Origin: CAZTHM01 sp041946825
Lineage (GTDB): Bacteria; Acidobacteriota; Terriglobia; UBA7540
DNA: 19,216 nt
NCBI GenBank assembly: GCA_041946825.1
Contig: JBHGBD010000052.1
Coordinates: 1-19,216 of the forward strand
Direction: 5' to 3'
The position numbers and the translations under genes were made by a program. This document shows, piece by piece, positions 13,942 to 19,149 of the stretch (positions within the stretch are counted from its first letter, which is position 1; each line of letters opens with the position of its first letter). The notes beneath the pieces are model-generated. The model worked only from the letters and a program-made list of their open reading frames with translations, was not told where the DNA came from and did not search any database.

Positions 13942-15266
13942 AGGAGGACCCTTTGATCGGGATCGGGGGCTTCGAGGACGCTCCGCTTTGTAATCGTTTC
14001 GCGTTTCAACCATGATTCGTCATCCAATCCGGCATCGATTGGGAACTCTAGGAGCGCTGTGAATTCCAAGAAACGCGGGGGTTTGTCAAAGAGGGTGGTT
14101 TCTTGGAGGAGATGACCCCAGGCGATGACTTGTCCGTTCACTGCCTGGTTCTTTTCTAGACGTTTTATACCCGAGAGCGCATCCGGTTGAAAGCGCGATA
14201 GCTGCCACCCGTCACGTGTATAGTGATATGTTGGCTTGATCTGTAAAAACCATTGGCCGTCGTAGCGCACGAACCGCCCTTCAAAGGCGGAATGCCGATA
14301 ATAGGACATTCTTGTGTGATCGCTCTTTGAGGGGTATCCCTTGAAGACTGTGCGTTCAGCACGTTTCTCACGGCTCTGGTACGCAAACGTGATTGGGGAC
14401 AGATCAGGGGTCGCTCTCCAGAAGTAGTATTGGTTTTCTCTAGAGAATATAACTCCCCTGGCGTACAACTGCTCTCGAAGGCAAGCGTTGAGCAACTCGA
14501 CAAAGCGTTTCTGCCGATCGGCGCTGTCAGTCAATGCCCATTCGCTAGTGTTATGTTCTTCGACTGTCCCGCCCTCGGATATCTGTGTCCAAGGCGGAGT
14601 CGTGAGGTCATGAAACGAATAGATTTGCTTGTCTCTAAGAATCCACTCACCTCGAACATTCGGTGTGATTTCACGCAGCAACGCAAACACTTCTCCCCTT
14701 GTGCGAAATTCCGTCCTTGCCACAAAGTAGCAGTCAGGAAATCGAGATAATCGAAGGAGGTCGGAGTAGATAGTCTCTTGCTTCGGAGAGGCTCCGAGAT
14801 ACAATCCCGAATCAGCGGGAACTGCCAGGTGGAGCAGTCTGTCACGTGCAGTTCGGTCAAAACGATCCGATTTTTTGTCGAAGACGATCTTTCTAGACTT
14901 TCTTCGATTCAGATCGGTGAAGTATTCCTTCAGAGGCACCCAGTAGGCCTCGTGCGTCTTAGGTCGCGAGCGAATCAGGACTACTGGTGCATTGCCGGCG
15001 AGCCAGTATTCAAGATCTCTTTCTCTGCAAGTGTATGAAAGTGACGTTTCAGTCTCGGCTTCAAAAGATTGCTCTGTAGCCTTGCTCTGAACCTGAATGA
15101 CCAAATTCGTAACTTCACCGGTGTTCGCGTTTCTGATTTCGATGTGACCGTCTATTCCCGCTTCCAGGCCCGTGGCATGCCATAGGAAATCCATCTCATA
15201 GCACACTTTCTCGATGAGGTTGATTCCTTGTTTTCCGACGATATCAGTGTGAAGAATCTTCTTCAT
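13938..15266 (-). CDS. DUF4365 nuclease-APAZ fusion (DREN-APAZ), SPARDA effector
   Basis: A 442-residue effector of the Argonaute operon. The N-terminal DUF4365 region is a PD-(D/E)XK-type nuclease: Glu19 in a helix, Asp39 in LEAGIDGHIEI, and QVQSK with Gln60 and Lys62 (the QxK form of the catalytic strand). From about 170 to the end it has the APAZ-like sequence (YFVARTEFRTRGEVFALL, YYFWRATPDLSP, WQLSRFQPDALSGIKRLEKNQ), which binds the short pAgo. In characterised SPARDA systems, target recognition unleashes this nuclease on DNA and RNA without sequence specificity, killing or arresting the cell. The stop codon overlaps the pAgo start (ATGA), so the two are co-translated. A TATTAT box ends four bases before the ATG and no Shine-Dalgarno is seen. 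Two sampled 60-base blocks have 27 and 30 G+C. Confidence 0.9.
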   Translation of the reverse strand: MKKILHTDIVGKQGINLIEKVCYEMDFLWHATGLEAGIDGHIEIRNANTGEVTNLVIQVQSKATEQSFEAETETSLSYTCRERDLEYWLAGNAPVVLIRSRPKTHEAYWVPLKEYFTDLNRRKSRKIVFDKKSDRFDRTARDRLLHLAVPADSGLYLGASPKQETIYSDLLRLSRFPDCYFVARTEFRTRGEVFALLREITPNVRGEWILRDKQIYSFHDLTTPPWTQISEGGTVEEHNTSEWALTDSADRQKRFVELLNACLREQLYARGVIFSRENQYYFWRATPDLSPITFAYQSREKRAERTVFKGYPSKSDHTRMSYYRHSAFEGRFVRYDGQWFLQIKPTYHYTRDGWQLSRFQPDALSGIKRLEKNQAVNGQVIAWGHLLQETTLFDKPPRFLEFTALLEFPIDAGLDDESWLKRETITKRSVLEAPDPDQRVLL

Positions 15267-15270
15267 TTGG

Positions 15271-15276
15271 ATAATA
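15271..15276 (-). promoter_or_regulatory. -10 box of the SPARDA operon, probably leaderless
   Basis: On the minus strand, TATTAT (5 of 6) lies four bases before the ATG at 15266. There is no ribosome binding site and no clear -35. Confidence 0.45.
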
Positions 15277-15329
15277 CATCCATCGGGCCCATTGCGTTGT
15301 GACAGCAGCGAAACTCCTGTGCGCGCGCG

Positions 15330-15444
15330 TTACCGCCGCGTCAGCAATCCCATATACAGCTATACGGGGAGCATTACAAGAGACAAAAGAGCAGTGGCGA
15401 GTGAAAAGTGGATAGGGGGGAAGGGAAGGACAAAAAGACCGAAA
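15330..15444 (+). repeat. Dispersed intergenic repeat, copy B
   Basis: The second copy of the repeat described at 11430-11543, in the same orientation, 115 bases. It starts about 60 bases upstream of the SPARDA start codon and runs into a short period-7 tract. Together with copy A it brackets the SPARDA operon and the secreted-protein gene. Confidence 0.8.
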
Positions 15445-15447
15445 CTG

Positions 15448-15482
15448 GGGAATAGGGACTCGGGACTAGGGACTAGGGATCC
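15448..15482. repeat. Period-7 tract at the end of the nucleotidyltransferase gene
   Basis: Five 7-base units of the GGGACTA type. The nucleotidyltransferase stop codon (15473-15475, CTA on plus) lies within a GGGACTA unit, so the tract encodes the last residues and the stop. Confidence 0.75.
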
Positions 15483-15922
15483 GCGTCGAGGGCTTCGAGG
15501 TCGGCCTTATCTTGAGGGCGGCCGGTGGCGCGCTTATTTTGGATGAGCGCGTCGCGGCCGATGAAGTTGACGCGAGTGTCGTCCACGACGGCTTCGACGC
15601 GGCCCGCCCACGCCTGATCGAAGGTGACTCCGGTGAGCGAAGTCAAGAGATCAATGCGCTGCGGCGCGACCCCCAACTGAATCACGCGGTAGGAATCGGC
15701 GAAGTCGGCGGCCTTCAGCCCCAGTCCCGCGAATCCGAACCCGGCCAGCGCCGCTTCCAACCGCTGGGCGTTTTCCGGCGAGTTGCGGACGAGAACATCC
15801 AAATCTCCCGTATAGCGAGGGAATCCGTGGTGAGCCAGCGCCACCGCGCCCACTACCACGTACTCAACGCCTTGCGAGTTCAATGATGCGATAAACGCGC
15901 GCCAGTCTTCCGGAAGGGGCAT
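15473..15922 (-). CDS. MNT/AbiEii-like nucleotidyltransferase
   Basis: A 149-residue nucleotidyltransferase-fold protein. It opens EDWRAFIASLNSQGVEYVVVGAVALAHHG, then PRYTGDLDVLV with the metal-binding pair Asp40 and Asp42. A third acidic site, Asp91, lies in QRIDLLTS. The C-terminal IGRDALIQNKRATGRPQDKADLEAL is the usual ending of these AbiEii-like stand-alone transferases. In related toxin-antitoxin and abortive-infection systems such enzymes transfer nucleotides to tRNA or protein; the target here is unknown. AAGGAG lies four bases before the ATG at 15922. Its start overlaps the upstream small gene by 59 bases in another frame, which means tight coupling. The stop codon falls in a period-7 repeat tract. 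Confidence 0.8.
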   Translation of the reverse strand: MPLPEDWRAFIASLNSQGVEYVVVGAVALAHHGFPRYTGDLDVLVRNSPENAQRLEAALAGFGFAGLGLKAADFADSYRVIQLGVAPQRIDLLTSLTGVTFDQAWAGRVEAVVDDTRVNFIGRDALIQNKRATGRPQDKADLEALDADP

Positions 15923-16058
15923 CGGACTCCTTGTGCGCCATCGCGCGAAGCTGGAAGAGAATCTCCAGGCGTTCCGCGGGCGAGAGGCGCCGGTAATAGT
16001 CGCGCGTCGCCGCTTCGGCCTCGCGGAAAGTACGGAATTTGGCGACTACCCGCTGCAT
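15864..16058 (-). CDS. Small protein partnered with the nucleotidyltransferase (putative antitoxin or cofactor)
   Basis: A 64-residue basic, helical protein: KFRTFREAEAATRDYYRRLSPAERLEILFQLRAMAHKE followed by RLARVYRIIELARR. Small proteins with this 'EAE..YYRRLSPAERLEIL' pattern recur upstream of AbiEii-like nucleotidyltransferases, so I read it as the paired gene of a two-gene module. Which member is toxic cannot be told from sequence. It overlaps the next gene by 59 bases. A TAAAAT box (16065-16070) lies six bases before the ATG at 16058 with no Shine-Dalgarno, so the message may be leaderless. Confidence 0.7.
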   Translation of the reverse strand: MQRVVAKFRTFREAEAATRDYYRRLSPAERLEILFQLRAMAHKESDAPSGRLARVYRIIELARR

Positions 16059-16064
16059 GGGTCT

Positions 16065-16070
16065 ATTTTA
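16065..16070 (-). promoter_or_regulatory. -10 box of the small-protein/nucleotidyltransferase module
   Basis: On the minus strand, TAAAAT (5 of 6) lies six bases before ATG 16058. No -35 or ribosome binding site is seen. Confidence 0.4.
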
Positions 16071-16113
16071 GCGCGGCAGGGGCAAGAGCGGTAGGTGGGA
16101 GGTGGGGGAGGGC

Positions 16114-16218
16114 AGAATTCAGAAGGCGGAAGACAGAAGGCAGAAGCCAGAAGACAGAAGGCGGAAGACGGCCGACTCCCTACTCCCTACTCCCTATTCC
16201 CTATTCCCTACTCTCTCC
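16114..16218. repeat. Period-7 degenerate tandem tract, two word types
   Basis: Fifteen 7-base units. The first eight are of the AGAAGGC/GGAAGAC type, then a transition unit, then TCCCTAC/TCCCTAT units and a final variant. The 14-mer GACTCCCTACTCCC at 16174 also occurs three times in the tract at 12292-12375. The GNAT stop codon (16208-16210) lies in a TCCCTAC unit. Confidence 0.85.
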
Positions 16219-17020
16219 GCAGCAGATAGAAGCATCGGCTGCGGGTGGCCTCGCTGGGCGGGAGGAAGCCGGCGACGCGGTATCCAGCGGCGAGGTAATG
16301 CCGGAAGATGCGGCGCGATTCGAGCCGCCAGCGGCGCGCCAGGGGCATGGCGCGGGCACGCATCGAGTCGGTGTTTGCCGGAATTTCCACCAGCAGGTCC
16401 GCCGAGGCGGAAAGGCGCAGATCGATTCGCGCGTTGACGAGAAACCCGTCGCGGTTCGTGCGCGTTTGGTTCACGAGCGGGTAGGACAGGCTGCCGGGTT
16501 CGCGGTCTGCGGCCCTTGCCTTGGGCGAGCCCGCCGCGACGGGCCAGTCCACCACGAACCGGTCGCTCTCGAGCCCGCGCTCGATGGCGCTGGGAAAGCG
16601 GCCGTAACAGTTGGGAATGAATTCCACGACGCGGGCGCCCAGGCGCGTCAGGTTGAGCGCGGCGTTGCGACTTTGCAAGGGGTCATACGTCCACATGATC
16701 GAACGCACGCCCTGAGCTAACGCGTGGCGGCGATGCGCCTGCTTCATGCGAAAGCCCAGGCCGCGGTCGCGATGCCCCGCCTCGACCGCCATCATGTGCG
16801 ACCAGTGAATCAGCCGGCCGTGCCGCCGCGCTAGAAAGGCGTAGATGAATCCTACGACGCGCCCGCCCACGAGCGCCCCCACCACCGCGCCACCGTATTT
16901 CTGCGTGACGCTGAGGAGTTCGGCGCCCACCGCCAGGCTGCCCCAGACGTCGAGTTGCAGGCGCTCGCAGGCGCGGAATTCTTCCAGCGTCTTGAGCAGG
17001 CGGATTTGCGCGCGCGGCAT
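16208..17020 (-). CDS. GNAT-superfamily acetyltransferase-like protein (COG3375 type)
   Basis: A 270-residue protein whose N-terminal 150 residues form a GNAT fold. These run from MPRAQIRLLKTLEEFRACERLQLDVWG through the acetyl-CoA binding strand-helix MMAVEAGHRDRGLGFRMKQAHRRHAL to the conserved MWTYDPLQSRNAALNLTRLGARVVEFIPNCYG. It belongs to the large uncharacterised COG3375 type, with a C-terminal extension containing VDWPV and a beta-rich tail. Substrate is unknown. GGAG lies seven bases before the ATG at 17020. A perfect TATAAT overlapped by a dyad lies about 90 bases upstream. The last codons and stop are inside a period-7 tract, which suggests the C terminus has been altered by the repeat. 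Confidence 0.82.
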   Translation of the reverse strand: MPRAQIRLLKTLEEFRACERLQLDVWGSLAVGAELLSVTQKYGGAVVGALVGGRVVGFIYAFLARRHGRLIHWSHMMAVEAGHRDRGLGFRMKQAHRRHALAQGVRSIMWTYDPLQSRNAALNLTRLGARVVEFIPNCYGRFPSAIERGLESDRFVVDWPVAAGSPKARAADREPGSLSYPLVNQTRTNRDGFLVNARIDLRLSASADLLVEIPANTDSMRARAMPLARRWRLESRRIFRHYLAAGYRVAGFLPPSEATRSRCFYLLRRE

Positions 17021-17110
17021 CGTGGGCTCCGGAAGCCTCGGCTGAGGCGCCTAAGATATCATCCCCCGCCGAGTTCGGAAAGGTGTCGGCAGGATAGTCA
17101 TCATATATCT

Positions 17111-17137
17111 ATTATAGTATTATCTAAGTGTAATACT
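17111..17137 (-). promoter_or_regulatory. Promoter -10 of the GNAT gene overlapped by a palindrome
   Basis: On the minus strand a perfect TATAAT (17116-17111) points toward the GNAT gene. Overlapping it is a 7-bp inverted repeat, AGTATTA (17116-17122) and TAATACT (17131-17137), separated by 8 bases. The AT-rich block stands out in a GC-rich region and fits an operator covering a promoter. No consensus -35 is seen. Confidence 0.45.
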
Positions 17138-17163
17138 CTCGCGATCCGGCTGGAGCCAAAAAT

Positions 17164-17199
17164 GAGACCAGTGAGACGAATGAGACTCGTGAGACACTT
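17164..17199. repeat. Period-9 degenerate repeat
   Basis: Four 9-base units all starting GAGAC (17164, 17173, 17182, 17191), with variable last four bases. Immediately after is a hairpin at 17200-17217. Confidence 0.75.
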
Positions 17200-17217
17200 T
17201 TTTCAAGCCCTTGAAAA
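17200..17217. terminator. Hairpin downstream of the DUF72 gene
   Basis: TTTTCAAG (17200-17207) and CTTGAAAA (17210-17217) form a perfect 8-bp stem with a two-base centre. It lies about 85 bases past the DUF72 stop on the minus strand. No long T run follows on that strand, so the terminator call is tentative. Confidence 0.35.
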
Positions 17218-17301
17218 TCGGTGAGTTGCAACGCGCTTCGACGTTTGTGAAGCCTCTTGAGGGCGCGAACTGTGCAGATTGGGGACACCGCGGGATATCG
17301 G

Positions 17302-18144
17302 TCAGTCCTGCCCATGCATCCGTTTCCAGACTTCGAGAAAAAGCGCGATCGACCCCGGCGCATAACCTGCGTAGTGGTTATTAAAGTAGGCATAGACGCG
17401 CAATTGGCGGTCCAGCAGCTTGTCGATGGTTGGTACCCACGATTCCATCTCGCGTTCGCGGTTGACGATGACACGATCCCAATGCTCGGTCTTCTCCTCG
17501 ATGCCCTTGCGGTCGCCCAGCCAGCGGATGTAAGCGAAGTCCGCGGTCACCACGTCAAGCTTCGACATCAACTGCTGCGCGGGGGTCATCCAGGGATGAT
17601 CGATCAACGCCAGCGCCACTTTGCGCGCGCGCAGAACATCAAGGAATCGCGGGGTGATCCAATTCTTGTTGCGGGTTTCGAGCGCAAAGGAATAACCCGA
17701 CGGCAGCTTCTTCAAGAACGGTTCGAGGCGCGCGAGGAAGTCCTCGCCGCGCGCGAACGCCTGCTTGTTGAAGTAGGGAAATTGCAACAGCAGTGGTCCA
17801 AGCTTCTCGCCCAACAGCTCCATCGCGGAAAGGAATTCCTTCAACTCCGCGTCACAGTCTTGCATCACCTTGTCGTGCGTAATCGTGCGCGGGACTTTGG
17901 CGGCGAAGACGAATCCCGGGGGCGTGCGCCGGTGCCAGTTCTTCACCATCGCCGGCGCGGGTGAGCGATAGAAGGTCGAGTCAACCTCGACCGTATTGAA
18001 CGACTTGGCGTATTCGCTGAGGAAGTCGCCCGGCGCCGTACCGGGGGGATAGAACACGCCGACCCAGTCCTCGCTTGACCAGCTGGAGGTGCCGAGGCGG
18101 AGGTTCGGGGAAATCGTTGTGACCGTTGAGAGTTGAGAGTTCAA
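17302..18144 (-). CDS. DUF72 family protein (YecE-like TIM-barrel)
   Basis: A 280-residue DUF72 protein. Family hallmarks are LRLGTSSWSSEDWVGVFYPPG near the start, FNTVEVDSTFYRSPAP, GFVFAAKVPRTITH, GPLLLQFPY, YSFALETRNKNW, and the late AYIRWLGDRKG and VYAYFNNHYAGYAPG. The fold is a TIM-type barrel and the biochemical role is not established. The only in-frame start is TTG 18144, so the first ten residues (MNSQLSTVTT) come from a 7-base repeat tract. The real family sequence begins at about residue 15, and there is no ribosome binding site, so the start is uncertain. It follows fmdB-like gene 18185-18406 with a 40-base gap and probably shares its transcript. Confidence 0.9.
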   Translation of the reverse strand: MNSQLSTVTTISPNLRLGTSSWSSEDWVGVFYPPGTAPGDFLSEYAKSFNTVEVDSTFYRSPAPAMVKNWHRRTPPGFVFAAKVPRTITHDKVMQDCDAELKEFLSAMELLGEKLGPLLLQFPYFNKQAFARGEDFLARLEPFLKKLPSGYSFALETRNKNWITPRFLDVLRARKVALALIDHPWMTPAQQLMSKLDVVTADFAYIRWLGDRKGIEEKTEHWDRVIVNREREMESWVPTIDKLLDRQLRVYAYFNNHYAGYAPGSIALFLEVWKRMHGQD

Positions 18145-18159
18145 AGTTGAAAGTTCTAA
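18125..18159. repeat. Period-7 tract at the start of the DUF72 gene
   Basis: Five 7-base units of the GTTGAGA/GTTGAAA type on plus. It covers the proposed TTG start and the first codons of the DUF72 gene, in the gap after the FmdB-like gene. Confidence 0.75.
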
Positions 18160-18184
18160 ATCGAAAGGAGGAAGTCAACCACGG

Positions 18185-18406
18185 TCATTCACCGCACATA
18201 CCGCGCCGCGGGGCGCCGCACGCGCCGCAAGGGCCGGACTCAGCCGCGGCGCTGAGCTTCGATCCGCCGATTGTAGCGAAGACCGAAAGCAGTTTCTCCA
18301 CGCGCGCGCTGCCACATTCTTTGCAGGTCGTAGGCGCGTCCGCGGAAGTCACCACTCTTTCGAACCTCGATCCGCACTTGCGGCACTGATATTCAAAGAT
18401 GGGCAT
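18185..18406 (-). CDS. FmdB family zinc-ribbon protein
   Basis: I choose ATG 18406, six bases after AGGAGG, which removes 31 non-protein-like codons. The 73-residue product opens MPIFEYQCRKCG, the signature of FmdB-type putative regulatory proteins. It has two zinc-binding CxxC pairs (Cys8/Cys11 and Cys28/Cys31). A second cysteine group, CGAC at 60-63 and Cys71, ends the chain. Members are named after a formamidase operon gene but mostly have no known function; zinc binding is likely. It heads a probable two-gene unit with DUF72 and has a good promoter (18425-18453). Confidence 0.9.
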   Translation of the reverse strand: MPIFEYQCRKCGSRFERVVTSADAPTTCKECGSARVEKLLSVFATIGGSKLSAAAESGPCGACGAPRRGMCGE

Positions 18407-18424
18407 CCCCAGCCTCCTGGTAGA

Positions 18425-18453
18425 AATATAGCTGAGGGGTGCAAGGACTGCAA
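18425..18453 (-). promoter_or_regulatory. Promoter of the FmdB-DUF72 unit
   Basis: On the minus strand, TTGCAG (18453-18448, 4 of 6) and TATATT (18430-18425, 5 of 6) are separated by 17 bases. Transcription starts near 18418, leaving a short leader with AGGAGG before ATG 18406. Confidence 0.6.
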
Positions 18454-18500
18454 CCGGTCGCTTCCCGTGGGGCGGTTGCGGGTTTGACAAGAGGGGCATT

Positions 18501-18533
18501 TTTCTTGGCTTTCGTCAAGGTGGGCCCAAGAAA
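18501..18533. promoter_or_regulatory. Inverted repeat between the FmdB and HU promoters
   Basis: TTTCTTGG (18501-18508) and CCAAGAAA (18526-18533) form an 8-bp inverted repeat with a 17-base spacer. The right arm ends 5 bases before the HU -35. It could be an operator for divergent control. Confidence 0.35.
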
Positions 18534-18538
18534 TTGGC

Positions 18539-18567
18539 TTGACAGCCTTACTCGAATTGCTTAGAGT
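18539..18567 (+). promoter_or_regulatory. Promoter of the HU gene
   Basis: A perfect TTGACA (18539-18544) and TAGAGT (18562-18567, 4 of 6) with a 17-base spacer. Transcription starts near 18574, about 52 bases before the ATG. Confidence 0.65.
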
Positions 18568-18625
18568 GTCGTGCGGCCATCATGCGACGGTCCCCACAAA
18601 TTTCACTTCAGGAGAGGAGCAGCAA

Positions 18626-18925
18626 ATGGCGAAGGCGATGACTAAATCCCAAGTGGTGTCCCACCTGGCGGAGAAGGCGGGCATCCAAAAGAAGGCGGCA
18701 GCGGCGGTGCTGGAAGAGATCGCGGCTCTGGCGACGAAAGAGTGCAAGAGCAGCGGTCAGTTCATCATCCCCGGCCTGGGCAAAGCGGTGAAGGCGAATC
18801 GCAAGGCCCGCATGGGACGCAACCCGCAGACCGGCGAACCCATCAAGATCCCGGCCAAGACGGTCGTGAAGTTCCGGCTGGCGAAGTCCTTCAAGGACGC
18901 GGTCGTTCCCCCCAAGAAGAAGTAG
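18626..18925 (+). CDS. HU family DNA-binding protein
   Basis: I choose ATG 18626, which follows GAGGAG (18614-18619) by six bases; the frame extends to 18539 but overlaps the promoter. The 99-residue protein has the HU helices (MTKSQVVSHLAEKAGIQKKAAAAVLEEIAALA). The DNA-gripping beta arm FIIPGLGKAVKANRKARMGRNPQTGEPIKIPAKTVVKFRLAK has the GRNPQTG turn near residues 64-70. A lysine-rich tail PPKKK ends the protein. HU bends and compacts DNA in the nucleoid. It is longer than classic 90-residue HU mainly at the ends. It is convergent with an unrecognised gene at the window edge. Confidence 0.95.
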   Translation: MAKAMTKSQVVSHLAEKAGIQKKAAAAVLEEIAALATKECKSSGQFIIPGLGKAVKANRKARMGRNPQTGEPIKIPAKTVVKFRLAKSFKDAVVPPKKK

Positions 18926-18939
18926 CTTGCGGAGATTCA

Positions 18940-18967
18940 GCGGCGGGTGGCCGGTTGCCCCCGCCGC
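18940..18967 (+). terminator. GC-rich hairpin after HU
   Basis: GCGGCGGG (18940-18947) and CCCGCCGC (18960-18967) form a perfect 8-bp stem with a 12-base loop, 14 bases after the HU stop. No T run follows directly; TTTTT appears only about 25 bases later. It may terminate or protect the HU message. Confidence 0.4.
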
Positions 18968-19034
18968 ACTCCTTCCTGTCCACTCCTACGCATATTTTTC
19001 GCCCTGTAATGAGGCGGGGAGGGAAGTGTCTTTC

Positions 19035-19046
19035 CAGTTCGAACTG
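19035..19046. promoter_or_regulatory. Perfect 12-bp palindrome CAGTTCGAACTG
   Basis: A perfect palindrome, extended by CTTT/AAAG arms with one bulged C (19030-19050). It could be an operator or a hairpin. No gene starts next to it within the window. Confidence 0.4.
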
Positions 19047-19086
19047 AAAGGTACCTTGAACGCAGTCTGAGGAAGCATGTTCACAA

Positions 19087-19149
19087 CAGTTGCCAGTTCC
19101 CAGTTGCCAGTTGCCAGTCCTGAATCCCGAATCCTGAATCCTGAATCCT
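19087..19149. repeat. Period-7 tract at the 3' end of the terminal gene
   Basis: Nine 7-base units: four of CAGTTGC type, one CAGTCCT, and four of GAATCCT type. The stop codon of the terminal minus-strand gene (19148-19150) overlaps the last unit. Confidence 0.8.

Larger units (their letters stand above)
18926..19147. other. Intergenic region downstream of HU
   Basis: This holds the HU hairpin (18940-18967), a perfect palindrome (19035-19046) and a period-7 tract (19087-19149). No coding frame is convincing. Confidence 0.4.

Noticed and set aside
11430..15444. Insertion sequence carrying SPARDA
   Set aside because: No transposase or integrase frame is found between the repeats, and no target-site duplication could be recognised.
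18126..18389. Plus-strand open frame of 87 codons
   Set aside because: It is antisense to the FmdB-like gene, whose cysteine pairs and AGGAGG start are clear.
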